Assembly (NCBI GenBank): GCA_013397695.1
Contig: VYZI01000058.1
Coordinates: 2,160,743 to 2,224,742, forward strand
DNA length: 64,000 bases
Direction of reading: 5' to 3'
DNA from: Centropus unirufus
Taxonomy: Eukaryota; Chordata; Aves; Cuculiformes; Centropidae
The translations under genes were made by a program, and so were the position numbers. Below the pieces are notes generated by a model that was given only the letters and a program-made list of their open reading frames with translations, was not told where the DNA came from and did no database searches. Position 1 is the first letter of the stretch. The number at the start of each line of letters is the position of its first letter. Positions 13,501 to 26,362 of the stretch are shown piece by piece.

Positions 13501-16500
13501 TCTTTAGCAGTAATAATCATTTTTAATAACCTTAACAGTAAAACAAAAACCAATATTCACAGTATGAATATATTGCTTTTTTAAATACTTCTTGCTTTAT
13601 GACTGCTTGGTGTCTGCGGAGTTCTCCCATAGTAAACGTACTGTTTTACAATCTCTCATGGGCAGTTATGTGACTGTACTAAATAATAGCATTTTTTTGC
13701 CCTAGAAATAGACTATGGCTGACATTTCGATGTTTGGGTTTTTTTCAGATTTTATTGCTGGTATTTTCTAGATTACTTTAGGTTAATTTCAAACCAGTAA
13801 CAAACCTGCCAATAAATCTCGTCACACCACTAAAGATGTAATAGTTTCTCAACCAGAATTTTGCTGCAATCCCATAATCATTCTGTACTCTACATTATAC
13901 TAGGCACTACTTTAAATGTTGGCAATATGCCCAGTGCTGGACTGGTTCTAATGGTCAGGGAAAAAACCTACTAGCAACTACAAATCAGAGTATTAAACTA
14001 AAACATCATTGCAGCCCCATTAAATGGTTTCCAATTTAACTTCAGAAGGTGTTGGGGCAATTTACAGCACTTAAGGAACTATTGTTTATTTCCAAATCAA
14101 GATTAATAAATAAATGAAAAAAATCAATGACTTGACTAACTAATAGACCTTGCACTTCTTTTCATTAGGAATAATCTCACTATAGCCAATGGGACCACTT
14201 ATACAAGTAAAAACTTTGTACGTTATTCAAAAGCAGGCCTAGTATTGTCCTGTAGTGAAAGAGAGTTTTTTAAAAGTATGATAATTCTTGAATGTCAGCG
14301 TAAAGGAATCTAATGACATGAGAGCATACACTAGTACAGCTAGCAATGAATTTTTATTTAAGCATTACACTATTATGTTTTCAAAATACCTTGATGGGAT
14401 AACCAATCTGATTATGATTATACAAATGTGTGTTTATTTTAGAATGTAGAGGTCACTACACTGGCGCTTCTATTGTATGGGCTAATTTATTTTTTTTTAT
14501 CCTTAGCTTGTAGTTTGTTGCACATATGTTGGTGAATCATCATGTAAATTAATGTGCTGGCAACACACTTAGGTACTGTCTAAGTCTACTTAATAGCTGC
14601 ATACTATAATAGCTGTCACTATAAACCACTGTACCATCACAAAGGGTCACTGGAGTCAGGCTCCCCCTGAGCTCATTCAGATGTGGGCTTCAGGTTAAGA
14701 TAAGTGATACGGCCTGCAAATTTCTTTTAGCGCATTAACCATAAATGATGGTCAGCAGAGCTGTGGACCACACCTTATCCTACAGGTAGATGAAGTCCTC
14801 CCCACTCTGCCTAGTTATTTAAGAAAACTAGTGAATGAACAAAATCACTATAACTGCGATTAAAAGGTACAGAAAGCTGTAATTTCAAAACAGTGCTATC
14901 TAACCCTTCAAAGCTGTTCATGCATCTGACAGTAATGATGAAAAGAAACCTGAGATGCCAAAACATGGGTTCAGACCCCGAAGATAAGCATCACCGTAGG
15001 CTTTTCTGTCTTTACTTTTCCACCTAAGAGCTCATAGTCAAGTTTTGTACAGCAGGATGAATTAAAACTTTGGACTAAACCTTTGTAAAGTGTACTAAAC
15101 CACCAACCTTGAAGGTCAGTGTTTGAGTCTTTTGTGAACTATCACATAAACACCATAAAGCTCACAAAAATCTGTAAATAAGCTGAGGGGATACATTGAG
15201 CCTCTCTTGAATTCTGGCTCAGAAAAGCAGTGAGCCAGATTCCTAATGATACTAAAGTCAAAGGAGTAATGTCAACATAGAATTTGGCCCAGTCACTGCA
15301 TACAAAAATCATCAGAAATTTTACATTCCTGAGGAAGCTTATCTTTGCCTGAGCTGTTCTAACTGGATGGTAACATGGCCCTGCACCAAGAAACCACACT
15401 TGTGTTTCCACTAAGGGCTGCAGTTAAATCCTAATTCCTCTGATAATGTCCCAAGGTCCCCTAAACCAGCCCGTGAAAGAATGTGCTTATTCACAAACTT
15501 AACAGTTCTATTAACAGAAAGTTGGAGATTGTTGGAAAAATGCATGATACATAGATGTTTTGTTTTTCTAAGGAAGTTCAAAGCTTTTTATTCAGCTCTT
15601 TATTTTTCTATGAAAGAGCAAATTATTTTTCAGATGGCAAAATAGTTCTTCTTATCTGCTCCTAATTAAAATAGAACTTGAGGGACTCACTGAAAACACA
15701 GTTATTTACAGGGGGGAATTCTTTTTCAGTCCCCAAAAGTGAAGGTGTTGAAAAAGTTATGAGACATGAAAATACTAAAATTGTATCCAGAAACAGTAGC
15801 AGAACCAAATAAAGGGATAATAATCTCAATCTTTTGGTAGTGTCCTTTTGTTCTATGTTTAGCTGATGTAAGGTATTAAATGTCGTGAAATGGGTATTCA
15901 GATAGTTGGTGAAAACTTTTTGTTCATAAAGCCAAACCTAGGGCTTTTGCCACTGGCTTAAACAGAGAATTATCTCCTCCATTGTGAATCACAAAAAGGA
16001 GGATAACCTTCTGGTATTTCTTAATTTAGCAACTGCAGTTGCAGCAAGAGTTTGAAAACTTGTTTGCCAAATATCACAGGCTGGACTGTCAAACTGGACT
16101 GAAGGAGAAACAAGTTTTGAACTAAATGAAGAGATGATGACATAACCTCCTTCATAAAGAACGTTGTAAAAGAGGCTTGAACAAGCATACCTGCTCGAGT
16201 AAATAACTCAGCTTAGATGCTGAAAATGAATTGGAGACAGTTTTAATGAGCTCAAAAGCAATCCAACTGTATCTATTTATATAGCAGGAATGGCTCTGAA
16301 AACACCCTACCTGGGCCGGCATCTATAGCACAGTTCTGTCTATTTTTAATCTCCTAATATGAAATATAGATAGGAAAATTATATTTGAGTAGTGGTTCTT
16401 TCAGCAAACATTAACTAAAATTAATTACACTTTTGATGATATTCCTTCTCCTTTTCTTTTTTTCTGTTTGTCCACTTCTGTTTAATCATGCAATATAATT

Positions 16501-19500
16501 CAAAGATCCTTTGTGAATGTATGAGTGAACAGTGGAATATAAACTCTGTCTAGATTATTAGAAGCTGGTGACTCTTTCACTTTCAAATGGAATGATAAAC
16601 TGTTCTAGATATGCTGTCAAGTTACAGATTGGAACTCTGAACAGTGAGGTCTGAATTCTGCCTGGACAAACGGTTTAATATATTTAAAGATCAACAGAAA
16701 ACCTATCGGTCCAACTAATTTTGTTTTCATGTCTGTAGCATAAAAATTGGATTCTGAACACACTTCAAAGTTAGCAAAGGCATAATTATAGCTTCAGGAC
16801 AGGAAAAGATCGCTTAAATCACTGAGTCAGCAGGCTCAGAGATATGCGGCATCCACACATTGCAGGTTATTTAAAGTCATTTGAAATAGGTATCAGAAGT
16901 GATTTACTTGAAATAAATTTGCATAAAGCCCTTGATCTGATGAAATGTGGCCAATATTTTTAAATGGAGTTATAAAAACAGCTTTCCAGGCATTATTCAA
17001 ATATAATATTTTCAATTACTGCATATCTTATATATATGTACATGTGAATCCCTCTTACTGCACTAGATTCTTAGTGTTAATATCTTAGTTTAGCATAGTA
17101 AGTATTTTAAACTATTATAGAGTGAAGATCCATATTTAAATAGAGCTTACTTCACAAAACAAAACTGCCCATTGATACAATCTTGGGCTAGATTAGCACA
17201 CAGCATTTAGAGGAATTGCAGTGGCTCAGCATCCTAGTGTCAGTGGAGAGAAAATGGCACATCCAGTGGAAATTGTAGTGTATCTGAGTTAGTTGAACAA
17301 ACTTAGTATCAAGACCTCTTTCCTTCTTCCTCATAAAGTAAAAATGCAATATATTTCCACATGTGATAATTTATTTAACAAAAAAACCCAGTTTTATAGA
17401 ATACATTAGAAGAAGTATTTGTTTAATGTATTCAGCCCAAGGAAGGTCCTTTTTCGCATTGGTTAAAAAAGCAGAAAAAAGGGAAATATATCTTGTTTTA
17501 GAAATTACTTCCATTCTGCCATCATGCTTCAAGCTAATAATTTATTTAGTGCTTTACTAAATAGTGGCTTAAATTTGTATATTTGAAATTTATGAGAAGT
17601 ATGGAACACCAAAACCCTATTAATTAAACTGTGTAGAGAGTTAAGGCTATTTTATACTGAAGCATCCAAACTGTTTTCTTGGAGCTATAGGGAATGTATC
17701 CATTTCCAGGAAAAAAAGCAAAACTTACTGATTGCAGAGTCATAGGAGGTTGAATTGTGTTCATCACGGAGAAGAGGAAATGGTGACAGGTAAGCATGTG
17801 TGCAATTCTTAGAAGGCGACTGGTTAGCTAAAAGTGAAACAAAGCTGAAAATTAGTATTTTCACTCCTTAACAATAAAATATTTTAAGCCAGTTCTTCAA
17901 ATGTGTAAACTGAGGTCAAGATTCCAGGTTCTTTCCCAGGCAGTTGCTGATAGGGATTTGGTTTGCTAAGAGATACAAGTCTTGTTAAACAGCCAAGGAT
18001 GTTCCTTAAAGGGCAACACAGATTTGTACTATGAGAAGAGTAAAGCAGCCTTCCTGAAGGCACATCACAATTCATATGTAATTCATACAGATGCTTTTAT
18101 AGGCATAAATATCTTTCTCTTGTGATAATTAATTATGTACATCTCCTTCTTGCATTTCCAACAAAAATACATATAACAAGCAAATTATTTTTTCCCTTGT
18201 GATAGAACAATGAAAAATATCGAGCATCTTCAGAAAGTTTACAGTCTCAATAAATATAGTTTAGTCTATGGAATCAGTATCCTCAGAGAAGGGTTAATTC
18301 ACCTTTTTATATTAAATGCTTATAAAAGCATCAGTTTCTTCCTTGCAAAAGATAAAGGCTGACTGTAGCTTAAACCACATTTAAATTTCAGCTTCTTGGC
18401 AGCAGAATTCTCCAGGCAACTGGGCAAATAACAAGTGGAAATTAACTACAATGAATATTCCATTGGCTACCTAAGACCAAACAGTTTAGCAAAATATTGA
18501 TTGTTGATGTCAGGTTTGTATAATGACACCTGCTTTTCACAAGAGCTGTGGAAATATTGCAATAAGGAGAGGGAGCTCTGTACCTCAGAGGTAGGAAAAG
18601 AAGTTTTGCTTGACCTCTTCATCATGGGAGATTTTGATTGTAAAATACTACCTGATCCTCCAGAATTCTGGCATAGAGCAGAAGAGAGTGAAGAGTCATC
18701 TGTGAATTTAGTAGAGGAATTGTTCTGGAGATGATGTGTCCTGCTGCATTTTCACAGTGGAATTGCCCATGGCCTCCTTAACCAACTCATAGAACTAGAT
18801 GGAGAAAGACTTCAAGGAAAAAATGCATGGACTATCGTATCCACTAAGCTCTTTTTCCCTACACTGCAGAAATAAAAAACCTGTTTAACAATAAGTGGCA
18901 AGATACTGTCCTGAGAAGAATGGACTCAAGTTAATCAGGTAGCCATAACACTCACAGCATAAGCTGATAAAATACATTTGATTTTTTTCCCAGGGTTCCC
19001 TCTAGGACAGATTCTAAAAACATTTGTGAAGAATTTATTCTAAGGTAGCTGCAGAACCTAGTCACCAAAGAAGTCATATGAAATCTAGTGATGAATAATA
19101 CGGAAAATAAATGCACATTTTTGACAACAAACTACTGTGTATAATGTGAAAGGAAAAATTTACTTACTACACCAGAATTTCCACATGCTGGAATTATTGT
19201 CTCCTACATTTCCATTAAACCAACACCTCCAAAAGAAACCTTCATGATGGAAAGTGGCTTGCTCTCCCTATGAAGAAATAAAAAAAGAGCCATCGTCTTA
19301 CAATTTTGAAAAGGCTGAAAAATAATAAAGTATAACTAAACTAGATGTTGAGTTAAAACTCACCAGCATCATAATGAGACACTGCCTGTCTGAATATTAC
19401 ATTAGCCATAGCATATCTGAACAGTAACACTTTCTTTGAAAGAATGTCTTTTTGCAAAAGTATCACAACAGATAAATTAATTTTAGAGTTGATTACAACT

Positions 19501-19803
19501 GGTTACAAGCAGTCTTGTAACCCTCCAGAAGGTCAAAATAAGCATATTCAAAAGTCCATACAGAGAATATCCTTGAAAAGAAAAAAAATATCTCAGAAAA
19601 TAAGTGCATCCAAGAAACCAACATACATAATTATTATTAAAACTGAAAATATCTATACTAACCCCAGCATCTTCAGGTGATTTTGAACACTGTCCTATTT
19701 CTGTAGCCAGAAGCCAATAATCCGTTCCAAACGCCACCAAAAAAAGCAAAACTCCCAGAGCTGCAAAGAAACCTCCAAAAAATATCCCCACACTCAGCTT
19801 CAT
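1333..19803 (-). CDS. TMEM182: TMEM182, transmembrane protein 182 (complete, 5 coding exons)
   Basis: Joined exons: 19803-19663, 19267-19168, 17827-17729, 9718-9581, 1556-1333 (702 bases, 233 residues plus TAG). All junctions are GT/AG and keep phase. The product is a four-helix protein of the claudin/PMP22-like superfamily. Helices lie at about residues 5-27, 118-140, 152-174 and 202-225. The large first extracellular loop carries the conserved FFWRCWFNG block (residues 58-66) and possible N-glycosylation sites at N71/N72, N88 and N105. Known members have about 229 residues, so the length fits. From the family, TMEM182 is expressed mainly in skeletal and heart muscle and is reported to restrain myoblast fusion through integrin beta-1; that role is not visible in the DNA. 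The start is the only ATG that opens the conserved first helix. The gene is head-to-head with MFSD9 across 11.3 kb. Confidence 0.95.
1557..9580 (-). other. TMEM182: TMEM182 intron 4 (8.0 kb)
   Basis: Intron between coding exons 4 and 5. AT-rich, with only short chance open frames. Positions about 7760-8260 are richer in G and purines than the surroundings, but I could not match them to a repeat family. No recognisable CR1 copy, RNA gene or exon was seen. Confidence 0.7.
9581..9718 (-). CDS. TMEM182: TMEM182 coding exon 4
   Basis: 138 bases, phase 1 in and phase 1 out, acceptor CTCCAG and donor GTGGGT. Encodes YRGFW followed by the second helix (about residues 118-140), the conserved ICAAPFASH loop and the start of the third helix. 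Confidence 0.94.
9719..17728 (-). other. TMEM182: TMEM182 intron 3 (8.0 kb)
   Basis: Intron between coding exons 3 and 4. Uniformly AT-rich, with stop codons in all frames at short intervals. I recognised no repeat family, exon or RNA gene in it. Confidence 0.7.
17729..17827 (-). CDS. TMEM182: TMEM182 coding exon 3
   Basis: 99 bases, phase 1 in and phase 1 out, acceptor TTTTAG and donor GTAAGT. Encodes the second half of the extracellular loop, including SKNCTHAYLSP and HNSTSYDSA, each with an N-glycosylation sequon. Closely matches the mammalian protein. Confidence 0.93.
17828..19167 (-). other. TMEM182: TMEM182 intron 2 (1.3 kb)
   Basis: Intron between coding exons 2 and 3. It contains a plus-strand open frame at 18501-18734 that I regard as chance. 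Intron 1 (19268-19662, 395 bases) is equally featureless. Confidence 0.7.
19168..19267 (-). CDS. TMEM182: TMEM182 coding exon 2
   Basis: 100 bases between acceptor ATAG and donor GTAAGT, phase 0 in and phase 1 out. Encodes the TFHHEGFFWRCWFNG core of the extracellular loop and a WKFW motif. A preceding NNSS offers possible N-glycosylation. This exon is too short and too closed at its ends to stand out as a simple open frame; it was found by translation between splice sites. Confidence 0.93.
19663..19803 (-). CDS. TMEM182: TMEM182 coding exon 1
   Basis: 47 codons from the ATG, ending in phase 0 at GGG before donor GTTAGT. It encodes the cytoplasmic start, the first helix (about residues 5-27) and the conserved TDYWLLATE block that begins the extracellular loop. 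Confidence 0.94.
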
Positions 19804-20160
19804 TATTAAACTTATTGAAACAAAAAATAAAAAAGGGACTTCTTAAGAAGCAGTAAAATAAATAATTCTGGTGGAGGTGGGACTAAAAAGCCATTTAGCA
19901 AATGCAGCTCATGTCTGAAGAACTTTCTCTTCGTCTGACTTTCTGCCTGTGATTCCCAATGCCCTGTGAGCTGATTTGTGTCTCCTAATTTGTGTTCCAT
20001 GCGGCTGACTCAAGACTGACAGATGAAAAGAACCTTCTATTTTAGGACACTGATGGCAGAGCTTCATTCTGTTCTCTGTCTGGGCGAGGCCAGTCAGAAA
20101 TAGCTGACCTTCCCCTAAATAATCAGGGATTGACTTGAAATATTATTGCAGCTGGCACAT
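19804..20160 (-). promoter_or_regulatory. TMEM182: candidate TMEM182 5' UTR and promoter
   Basis: Sequence just upstream of the TMEM182 start, not CpG-rich, which suits a tissue-restricted gene. It contains E-box forms CAAATG (19899-19904), CAGATG (20020-20025) and CAGCTG (20149-20154). It also has CTATTTTAGG at 20037-20046, one or two bases off MEF2 and CArG consensus. Such sites are short and frequent by chance; a muscle promoter is inferred from the gene, and the transcription start is not determined. Confidence 0.25.
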
Positions 20161-23100
20161 CAACATCAGTGGAGATGGCAATGGAATTGCATGCAGCGCC
20201 ATGGCTCTGCCCATCTACATAAACCACATTACAGGGCACATTGTAGTAGAAGGAATTCTGAAGTTCAGGCTTGGCGGTAAATGTTTCCTTTGCTGCTAGT
20301 GTGGAAGGAAACACACACAACAGTTTGGAAGTCATTGTCATTCATAACGAAGTCTGAGATTTTTTATGGAACATGGAAAACGTGGTAGCCGAATTGCAGA
20401 GATGCCTTTGAAATATCCTAATTTCTATTACAAATCCAGTTAGCTTTAAAAATCTATATCTTACTGTTAAACTAGTAGCTTTAGCAACACTAAACTAAGC
20501 ATTGAACTGCTTTATTTATTCAGATACAACCTATTTGCATATATAACAAATATTTGCAATTAAAATTTCCTCCCAGCACCTGATAAAGAAACTTCAGTGT
20601 TTTTTAAATGAAGACACTTTCCCATAAGTGTACTTTGGCCCTTTTGGATGGGGATAAGGTGACACATTTAAACGTCAAAGATGCGCTACATAATAAAAAG
20701 GCTCATGGAACAACTTCTTTTCATGTCTAGCAGGTCTTCCTGAACATCTCTAGTGGATTACAATGGATGACCCTGTAGAGATTTGTTGAGTTTATACTAT
20801 GCACCATATCCTGCAGTCCTTACCCAATAAAATTTCATTTGGCATTACCTATCACCAGATTAGGAAACATCCCACTGACATCCCATACTGGGAAGTGCTG
20901 GGATCAAGAAAAGATAAAGTCATTTTACTCCAGAAAATATTTGGCACAAAATTTTACCGCAACAGACTCATGACTCCAGAGGGACTCCAACTTTCAAGAC
21001 CCCACTACCTGTCTGGACAGTGCAGCAGCGTGCTGGATGAGAGCAAGGAAGATTGTTTCTACCACCTTTCCTTGTTTTCAGACAGATGAACCCAAGATGT
21101 CTTCTTGAGTATTCTTATAACACTACTTTATCTATCTAACACGATCTTCGCATTTGTTACAAGTCATATTTTATTCTAACCTGATACTATGCTAATTTCA
21201 CACACAAGCACATCTAATATTCGATGTTCTTTTTGCGCCGCACAGTTTCAGGGTATGCAGAACAATAAATGAATTTTCAGTCAAACAGACTCTTGTTGGC
21301 ATATTTGCTTTCCCTGAAAGCTACTGCTGCCATTTACTTTGCGATAGCAGAAAGAGATATTTGGAAATATCACTTTGGAAAGTGATTTCTTATTGTTCTT
21401 TATTAAAGAAAAATAATCTTCAGGAAAATTAATAACACAGTATCTGCTATAAAAGGAAATGCCATCTTTTAGAAAACGATTACCTGCAGATTAGAAGAAT
21501 ACTTTAACATCTGGCCAGTCCTGAAGTGCTCAGGCAAGTGGATTAGATGACCATTGTAGTACCCTAGCAACTAAAATATTCCAGTCTAGTCTAATTATTT
21601 GTTTTGTTATTTTTTCTAATGTGCCCAGCATAGCAAAAAAAAAAAAACCTAAAAAAAGAGTGGTTCAGCACAACCTAGATTTCACTCAGTTCGATCGCTC
21701 AGGCAGACACCTATCTCTAGCTATTTACCACAGTGTGCTGCTGGCCCTCAGCTGCCACTCCAGAAAGACATATCTCTCTCCCAGTTTTAACCATATCTTC
21801 CAGCCCTGCACAGGGGTCTTAGGTACCTTCTTTTACCTTAAATGTCTCTAGAGGCCTGTGCAATAGTTACTGAATCAAGCTTGGACAGAGTGATAGTTGT
21901 CTTCACTGTCATCACCCACCAATGGATGCTCCAGGACATCTAAGGCATCTCCATTCGGTAAGCAGGTATGACAAGAGACTTAGAGGAGACACACATCTTT
22001 CTTGAATGACAACAGGGCAGGTTTACACCACCTGAAAGTGATGGTAGATACCTCCATCTAGATGGCTGAAGCCAGTCTCCATTAGCTGGTCAGGTCATTC
22101 TGGACGCATTACTGAGAATTTTAACCAGATCTCTATCAGCTCTTGTCAGCCGCACCGATCCCTATTTCACACAGAGATGTCTGAATGGAAAATCTGAATT
22201 TGGAACTGAATCCCACTTGCTAGGCTGGAGTTCCCAGCCGTTGTATGGGTGGCCCAAGGCTTGAGAAATTTTATTCAGTGAAGTCCAGAGATACAGGAAA
22301 CAAACACATAAACAAACTCAATGATATAAAGTTCTTCGGTTGTTTTGAACCTTCAAAATACCAGCTGGGGACCGCTACGTATGAGTACTGCAAAAGGGGA
22401 CAAACCTGAAGTTGGTGAATTTTGACAGTGCAAATAATACAAATACAACAGTATTTGTATTTGTATCATTTTTTACTCTACAGTTCTCAAAGTTCTTTTC
22501 AAAGGCGCTTATGCACTGCTATTCCTACCAATAACTAAGGAAACTGTGCCACACAATGGTGAGTAACTTTTCCAACGTTCCACTATATATAAATAGAGAA
22601 GCCTCGTCTCCTGACTCAGCTACTGAACAACAAATAATAAAAAAAAATAAAATAGCTTGTTGCAGTCTTATTCCACCTACCTGGTATCATGTCAGAAATA
22701 TATGAGTGACCCCATGAGCCCATTTCTGCATGAGATTAACTTACTCCCAGGAGTAGCTTCACTGAAATTAGTTTGTACTTAAAGTTTCACTGAATCCAAA
22801 TGACAGCTGAATCACTGCCTGTGTAGTACAAGTATTTATTTTTAATGTACTGTACGTGCACTCTGGTCTCAGCTCAGCATGTTCATCCTCAGAGGAGATA
22901 ATTTAACTATTTCTTTTATATTTATGGCACATTCTCTGGCAGTGCTATCTTCCAAATACTCTGACATCTCCAGTACTATGCCAGGCTATGCCAGGAATGA
23001 ATCAAAAGCCTTGTTAAGACTTGTGATGTCAACTTAAAAATTCATGCTATCCACTACTTGAATACATACTACAGAAAGTCTCACTGTACCTTCAGTACAA

Positions 23101-24373
23101 TTCAATTGAATTTTGATGGCTCCCTAATATAAGAGAGAAAGTTTCAGGGCAGTGAAAATAGGCTTGTCAAGCCAAAACCACCATTGCTATGAGTAGTAAA
23201 CAAGGTAATTTCCCAACTCTTCCCAAAGCTCCTGAATTACTACAGAAAGGCTGGCATTTTTAAATGAAAATTATTTGGCCAAATTTATCCCTACTATAAT
23301 GACAACAATGTAATTAAGTAAGTTTTAACATACAATCAGTTTGGCCAATTCATCCCCGTATTCATTGATTTTGTTGATTCGTAGTGTGAAAATTAAGGCC
23401 TTCACAAAATGGATGGATTCCAATATCATTTAATAAAGCTGGCAAAAGTTTTGTGATTTTTTTTGTTTATTTTTCTTCTCTTGATAGATAGAACTAAACT
23501 AACTCCTAAATCTACATATTTTGTTTATTTACATGTCTAAATAGATTTAGCTTCAATATAGTATCTGAGCCCTTCCTTGTCTTTAAAAGCAGAAAGGAAA
23601 TAAAACCCAAACAAAAGAATAGTGGCTGTTTCTTTCTTCCCTTTCAATCTGATGGAGAAAAAAATCCTGATTAGTTTATGGGAGGGAAAGGTTGTTTATT
23701 TGCTTGTTTATGTTTGTGTGTGATTGAGTAAACGTCATGTGTGTATGTCTGGAATTGGCAGGCAGCTCCTTATCTGCGCTGGCAGTTATGTCCGTGATCT
23801 AAAAACAGCTTATTAGAACGGGATACATGTCTCACTATACACCAAGAAACTGTTTGAGCAGCTGCCTCAGAGCTGAGGCTTTCTGAGACCTCACTGCCCA
23901 TTTACTGTTGAAGAAAAACATTTTGAACAGCGATGGAGTATCTCACCCGCTGATTCCGATCCTCATCCTGTTCATCCTCTCCAGCTGGGCAAGATGCTAT
24001 CCATTGTACCTACGCAATCAATTGTCAGCAGCATGCTGGGCAGACGTACAGCGCATAGCACACCTTGTCCATTAACTCTTTGGCTGGGATTCATCTTATC
24101 TAACACTAGACAGCTGCAGGGTAGCCGCCTCCAATTAAGCTGGTCACTTCAGGTTTCCTTTACAGTCATATTGGCACTTCTTAAAGCACAGTCCATCTGA
24201 CCTGTTTTTGGATGACTACTTCTATGTGCAATGAATCAACCCTGAAAGCACAATTATGTTGTTGTTTTTTGGTTTGTTTTTTTTTCCTCTACTGACTCAA
24301 AGTGGGCCTAGAATAACTAGTTAGAGTTATGACCACTTTAATGTTAATGCTACGCTAAATCAGACCACAAATG
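20161..24373. other. intergenic, TMEM182 to first CR1
   Basis: AT-rich intergenic DNA. Contains a perfect 10-base inverted repeat with a 4-base loop at 22437-22460 (ATACAAATAC / GTATTTGTAT) and an A-run near 21635. No exon, RNA gene or recognised transposon. Confidence 0.6.
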
Positions 24374-24863
24374 ACAGAATCACAGAATGAATGAGGTTGG
24401 AAGAGACTTCTGGAGGTTACCTTGTCGAACCCCCCTTCTCAAGTAGGAACACCTAGAACGGGTTGCTGGGACCATATCCAGGCAGCTTTTGAATCCAAGG
24501 CTGGAGACTCCAAAACCTCCCTGGGCAACCAATGTCAGTGCTTTGTCAACCTCACAGTAAAAAAGTATTTCCTGATGTTCAGAGGGAACCTCCTGTTTTA
24601 AAGGTTGCACCCATTGCCTCTGGTCCTGTCACTGGGCACCACTCAACTAAGTCTTGTTCTGCCCTCTTTATACCTTCCCTTCAGCTATTTATATACATGT
24701 AAAAGATCCTCCTAAGCCTTCTCTTCTTCAGGCCAAACGGTTCCAGCTCTTTCTCACAGGACAGATGCACCAGCCCTTCATTGGACTATCTTCAGTAAGT
24801 TCATGTCCCTTTTGTACTGGGGAGCCCAGAACAGATCCAGCACTCCAAGTGGGGCTCTGCCAG
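24374..24863 (-). mobile_element. CR1 LINE fragment, 3' part, left of nested insert
   Basis: Reads antisense on the plus strand. It begins with the reverse complement of the CR1 3' terminus (CACAGAATGAATGAGGTTGG, GGAAGAGACTTCTGGAGG) and runs into the end of the reverse transcriptase frame. The minus-strand translation resembles the CR1 stretch after PLYSAL, as EPHLE followed by a degenerate frame with stops. It ends abruptly at GCCAG and resumes at 26363, so the two pieces are one copy split by an insertion. Confidence 0.85.
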
Positions 24864-26362
24864 TGTCATGTGTTGAGGGGAACAACATGATTAATGCCAT
24901 GAACAGGCAAATTTGAAAATATATGCAAGAGGCTTTATGAGGAGAGTATATCAATGTGTTTGACTTTACTTAACATATTGCAAAAGTGGAAAACATTCAT
25001 CACTCAGGCGGCTAGCCAGAATCTTCCAAACTGACAATGGTGCAAGGGTGGCATGTCCAGCCTGTCAGAACCATAGCAATGACATGAGGGTAATTGATAA
25101 TCAACCAGTTTGCTACATATGCAATAGGTACTGTAACAGTCATGCAAGGGTAATTGATAATCACCCCGTCTGTCACGTTCGGTCAACCATGTCACAAAGG
25201 CAATAAATTTAGCCTAGCTGGCTGAAGTAGAGACTCCGTTTTTAATCCCTCTAAACCGTTATAACAGACTGCAGAGTCTTGTATAGACAAGTTAATTTTG
25301 TTAAGCACAACAGCTCACGACTTAATAAGGCTCATTAATAACTGTGGAGAAGCGAACGTTTGCAAAAATACATTGAACCACACTGTTCATGATATGACAC
25401 CCAAATGCATACAAACACAGTACGAGCAATGACATACGTGGAGCATTAACAACCAGACACAGGTAAAGATAACCCATAGGTTTAGAGTACAGAGAGGTAC
25501 TAACAATTAGCTTGATGTTAATTAGCTTGTTGAGAGGATGTATATTTAGTGCACATGTAAAAAGTGCTTACCCCAGTTGAATCTAGGGAGGAGGGAGAGG
25601 AAGGGGGATGGGATCCAGTTGTTGGCTAATCCCAAAAGTTTCGATCGAATTTTCTCTACCACTCTCTTGCTTAACCCAATGAAGTCACATGGGGCTGGCG
25701 AGGTTGGAGGGAGAGATGGGGTTCAGCCCATCGGCTGGTGCCTAGAATTTTGGTGATATTTTTCTTTTCTCCATGCCTGTCTACTCACCTGCCTAAACTT
25801 TTCCTCTGTTTACGCTATTTATAGTAAACTTACACCTAAGGACAGAGAAGCTTGGGTGAATGTGGTCACTATGTTAATTACTGATTGATGGAGAAAGAAT
25901 TCTTGCTTTGCATGTTAAAACTTAATGGCACACACCCAGTAGGTATGGCCATGGGAGTGGTTTGCCTCAGAGGCAGGTAGCCTTAGGTATGGAGGTGTGC
26001 TTTCATATCATAATGATATTACAATGATGAGCTCAGGTCATCTGTAGGCCGAGTTGTCGGGTCAGCAGCTGCAATCCATCTTCTTAGAAAATAACTAGTC
26101 TCTTGTCCTCGGCAGGGCCTTCTTGTGGTAGCAGGAGTTGGCTGTGTCTGTTTCCAGACCCCTCACCCCCCACTTCAGGTGCTGATATGCCCGTGATGCA
26201 TTCCTATGATCCTTTCTGTTGAAGACCTTTTACCCAACCCATGGCAAGGAGGAGGGGTCCAGAGCATGGGGGGAGGAGGGAAACACTAGCCCCATTTCTC
26301 CTCACATTCAGCCCCATTCCCATACTTAACTTTTACTCCTGCATTCAGCCTTATTTCCCAAA
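24864..26362. mobile_element. ~1.5-kb insertion inside a CR1 copy, LTR-like, unclassified
   Basis: The CR1 copy is broken at 24863 and resumes at 26363. The five bases GCCAG occur on both sides (24859-24863 and 26363-26367), as a target-site duplication would. The insert starts TGTCATG and ends CCCAAA, so TG...CA termini fit if two A bases are allowed at the right end. It has no long open frame. Features inside include ~60-base direct repeats near 25038-25200, AATAAA at 25203-25208 (plus), and CTATAAATAG at 25815-25824 on the minus strand, a good TATA box. Size, termini and lack of coding suggest a solo LTR of an avian endogenous retrovirus or a non-autonomous LTR element. Orientation and family are undetermined. 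Confidence 0.55.
25038..25200. repeat. diverged ~60-base direct repeats within the insert
   Basis: Two clear copies begin CATG(CA)AGGG TAATTGATAATCA at 25083 and 25141. A weaker third copy (GCAAGGGTGGCATG) begins near 25040. Their period and position, upstream of an AATAAA at 25203, recall enhancer repeats in the U3 part of LTRs. That function is inferred only. Confidence 0.5.

Noticed and set aside
18501..18734. Plus-strand frame containing FIMGDF, which recalls the MGDFN motif of LINE endonucleases
   Set aside because: Similarity is limited to a few residues; flanking residues do not fit CR1 endonuclease, and no continuation was found.
20799..21089. 96-codon plus-strand frame upstream of TMEM182
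   Set aside because: No recognised domain and no transcript signals; treated as chance.
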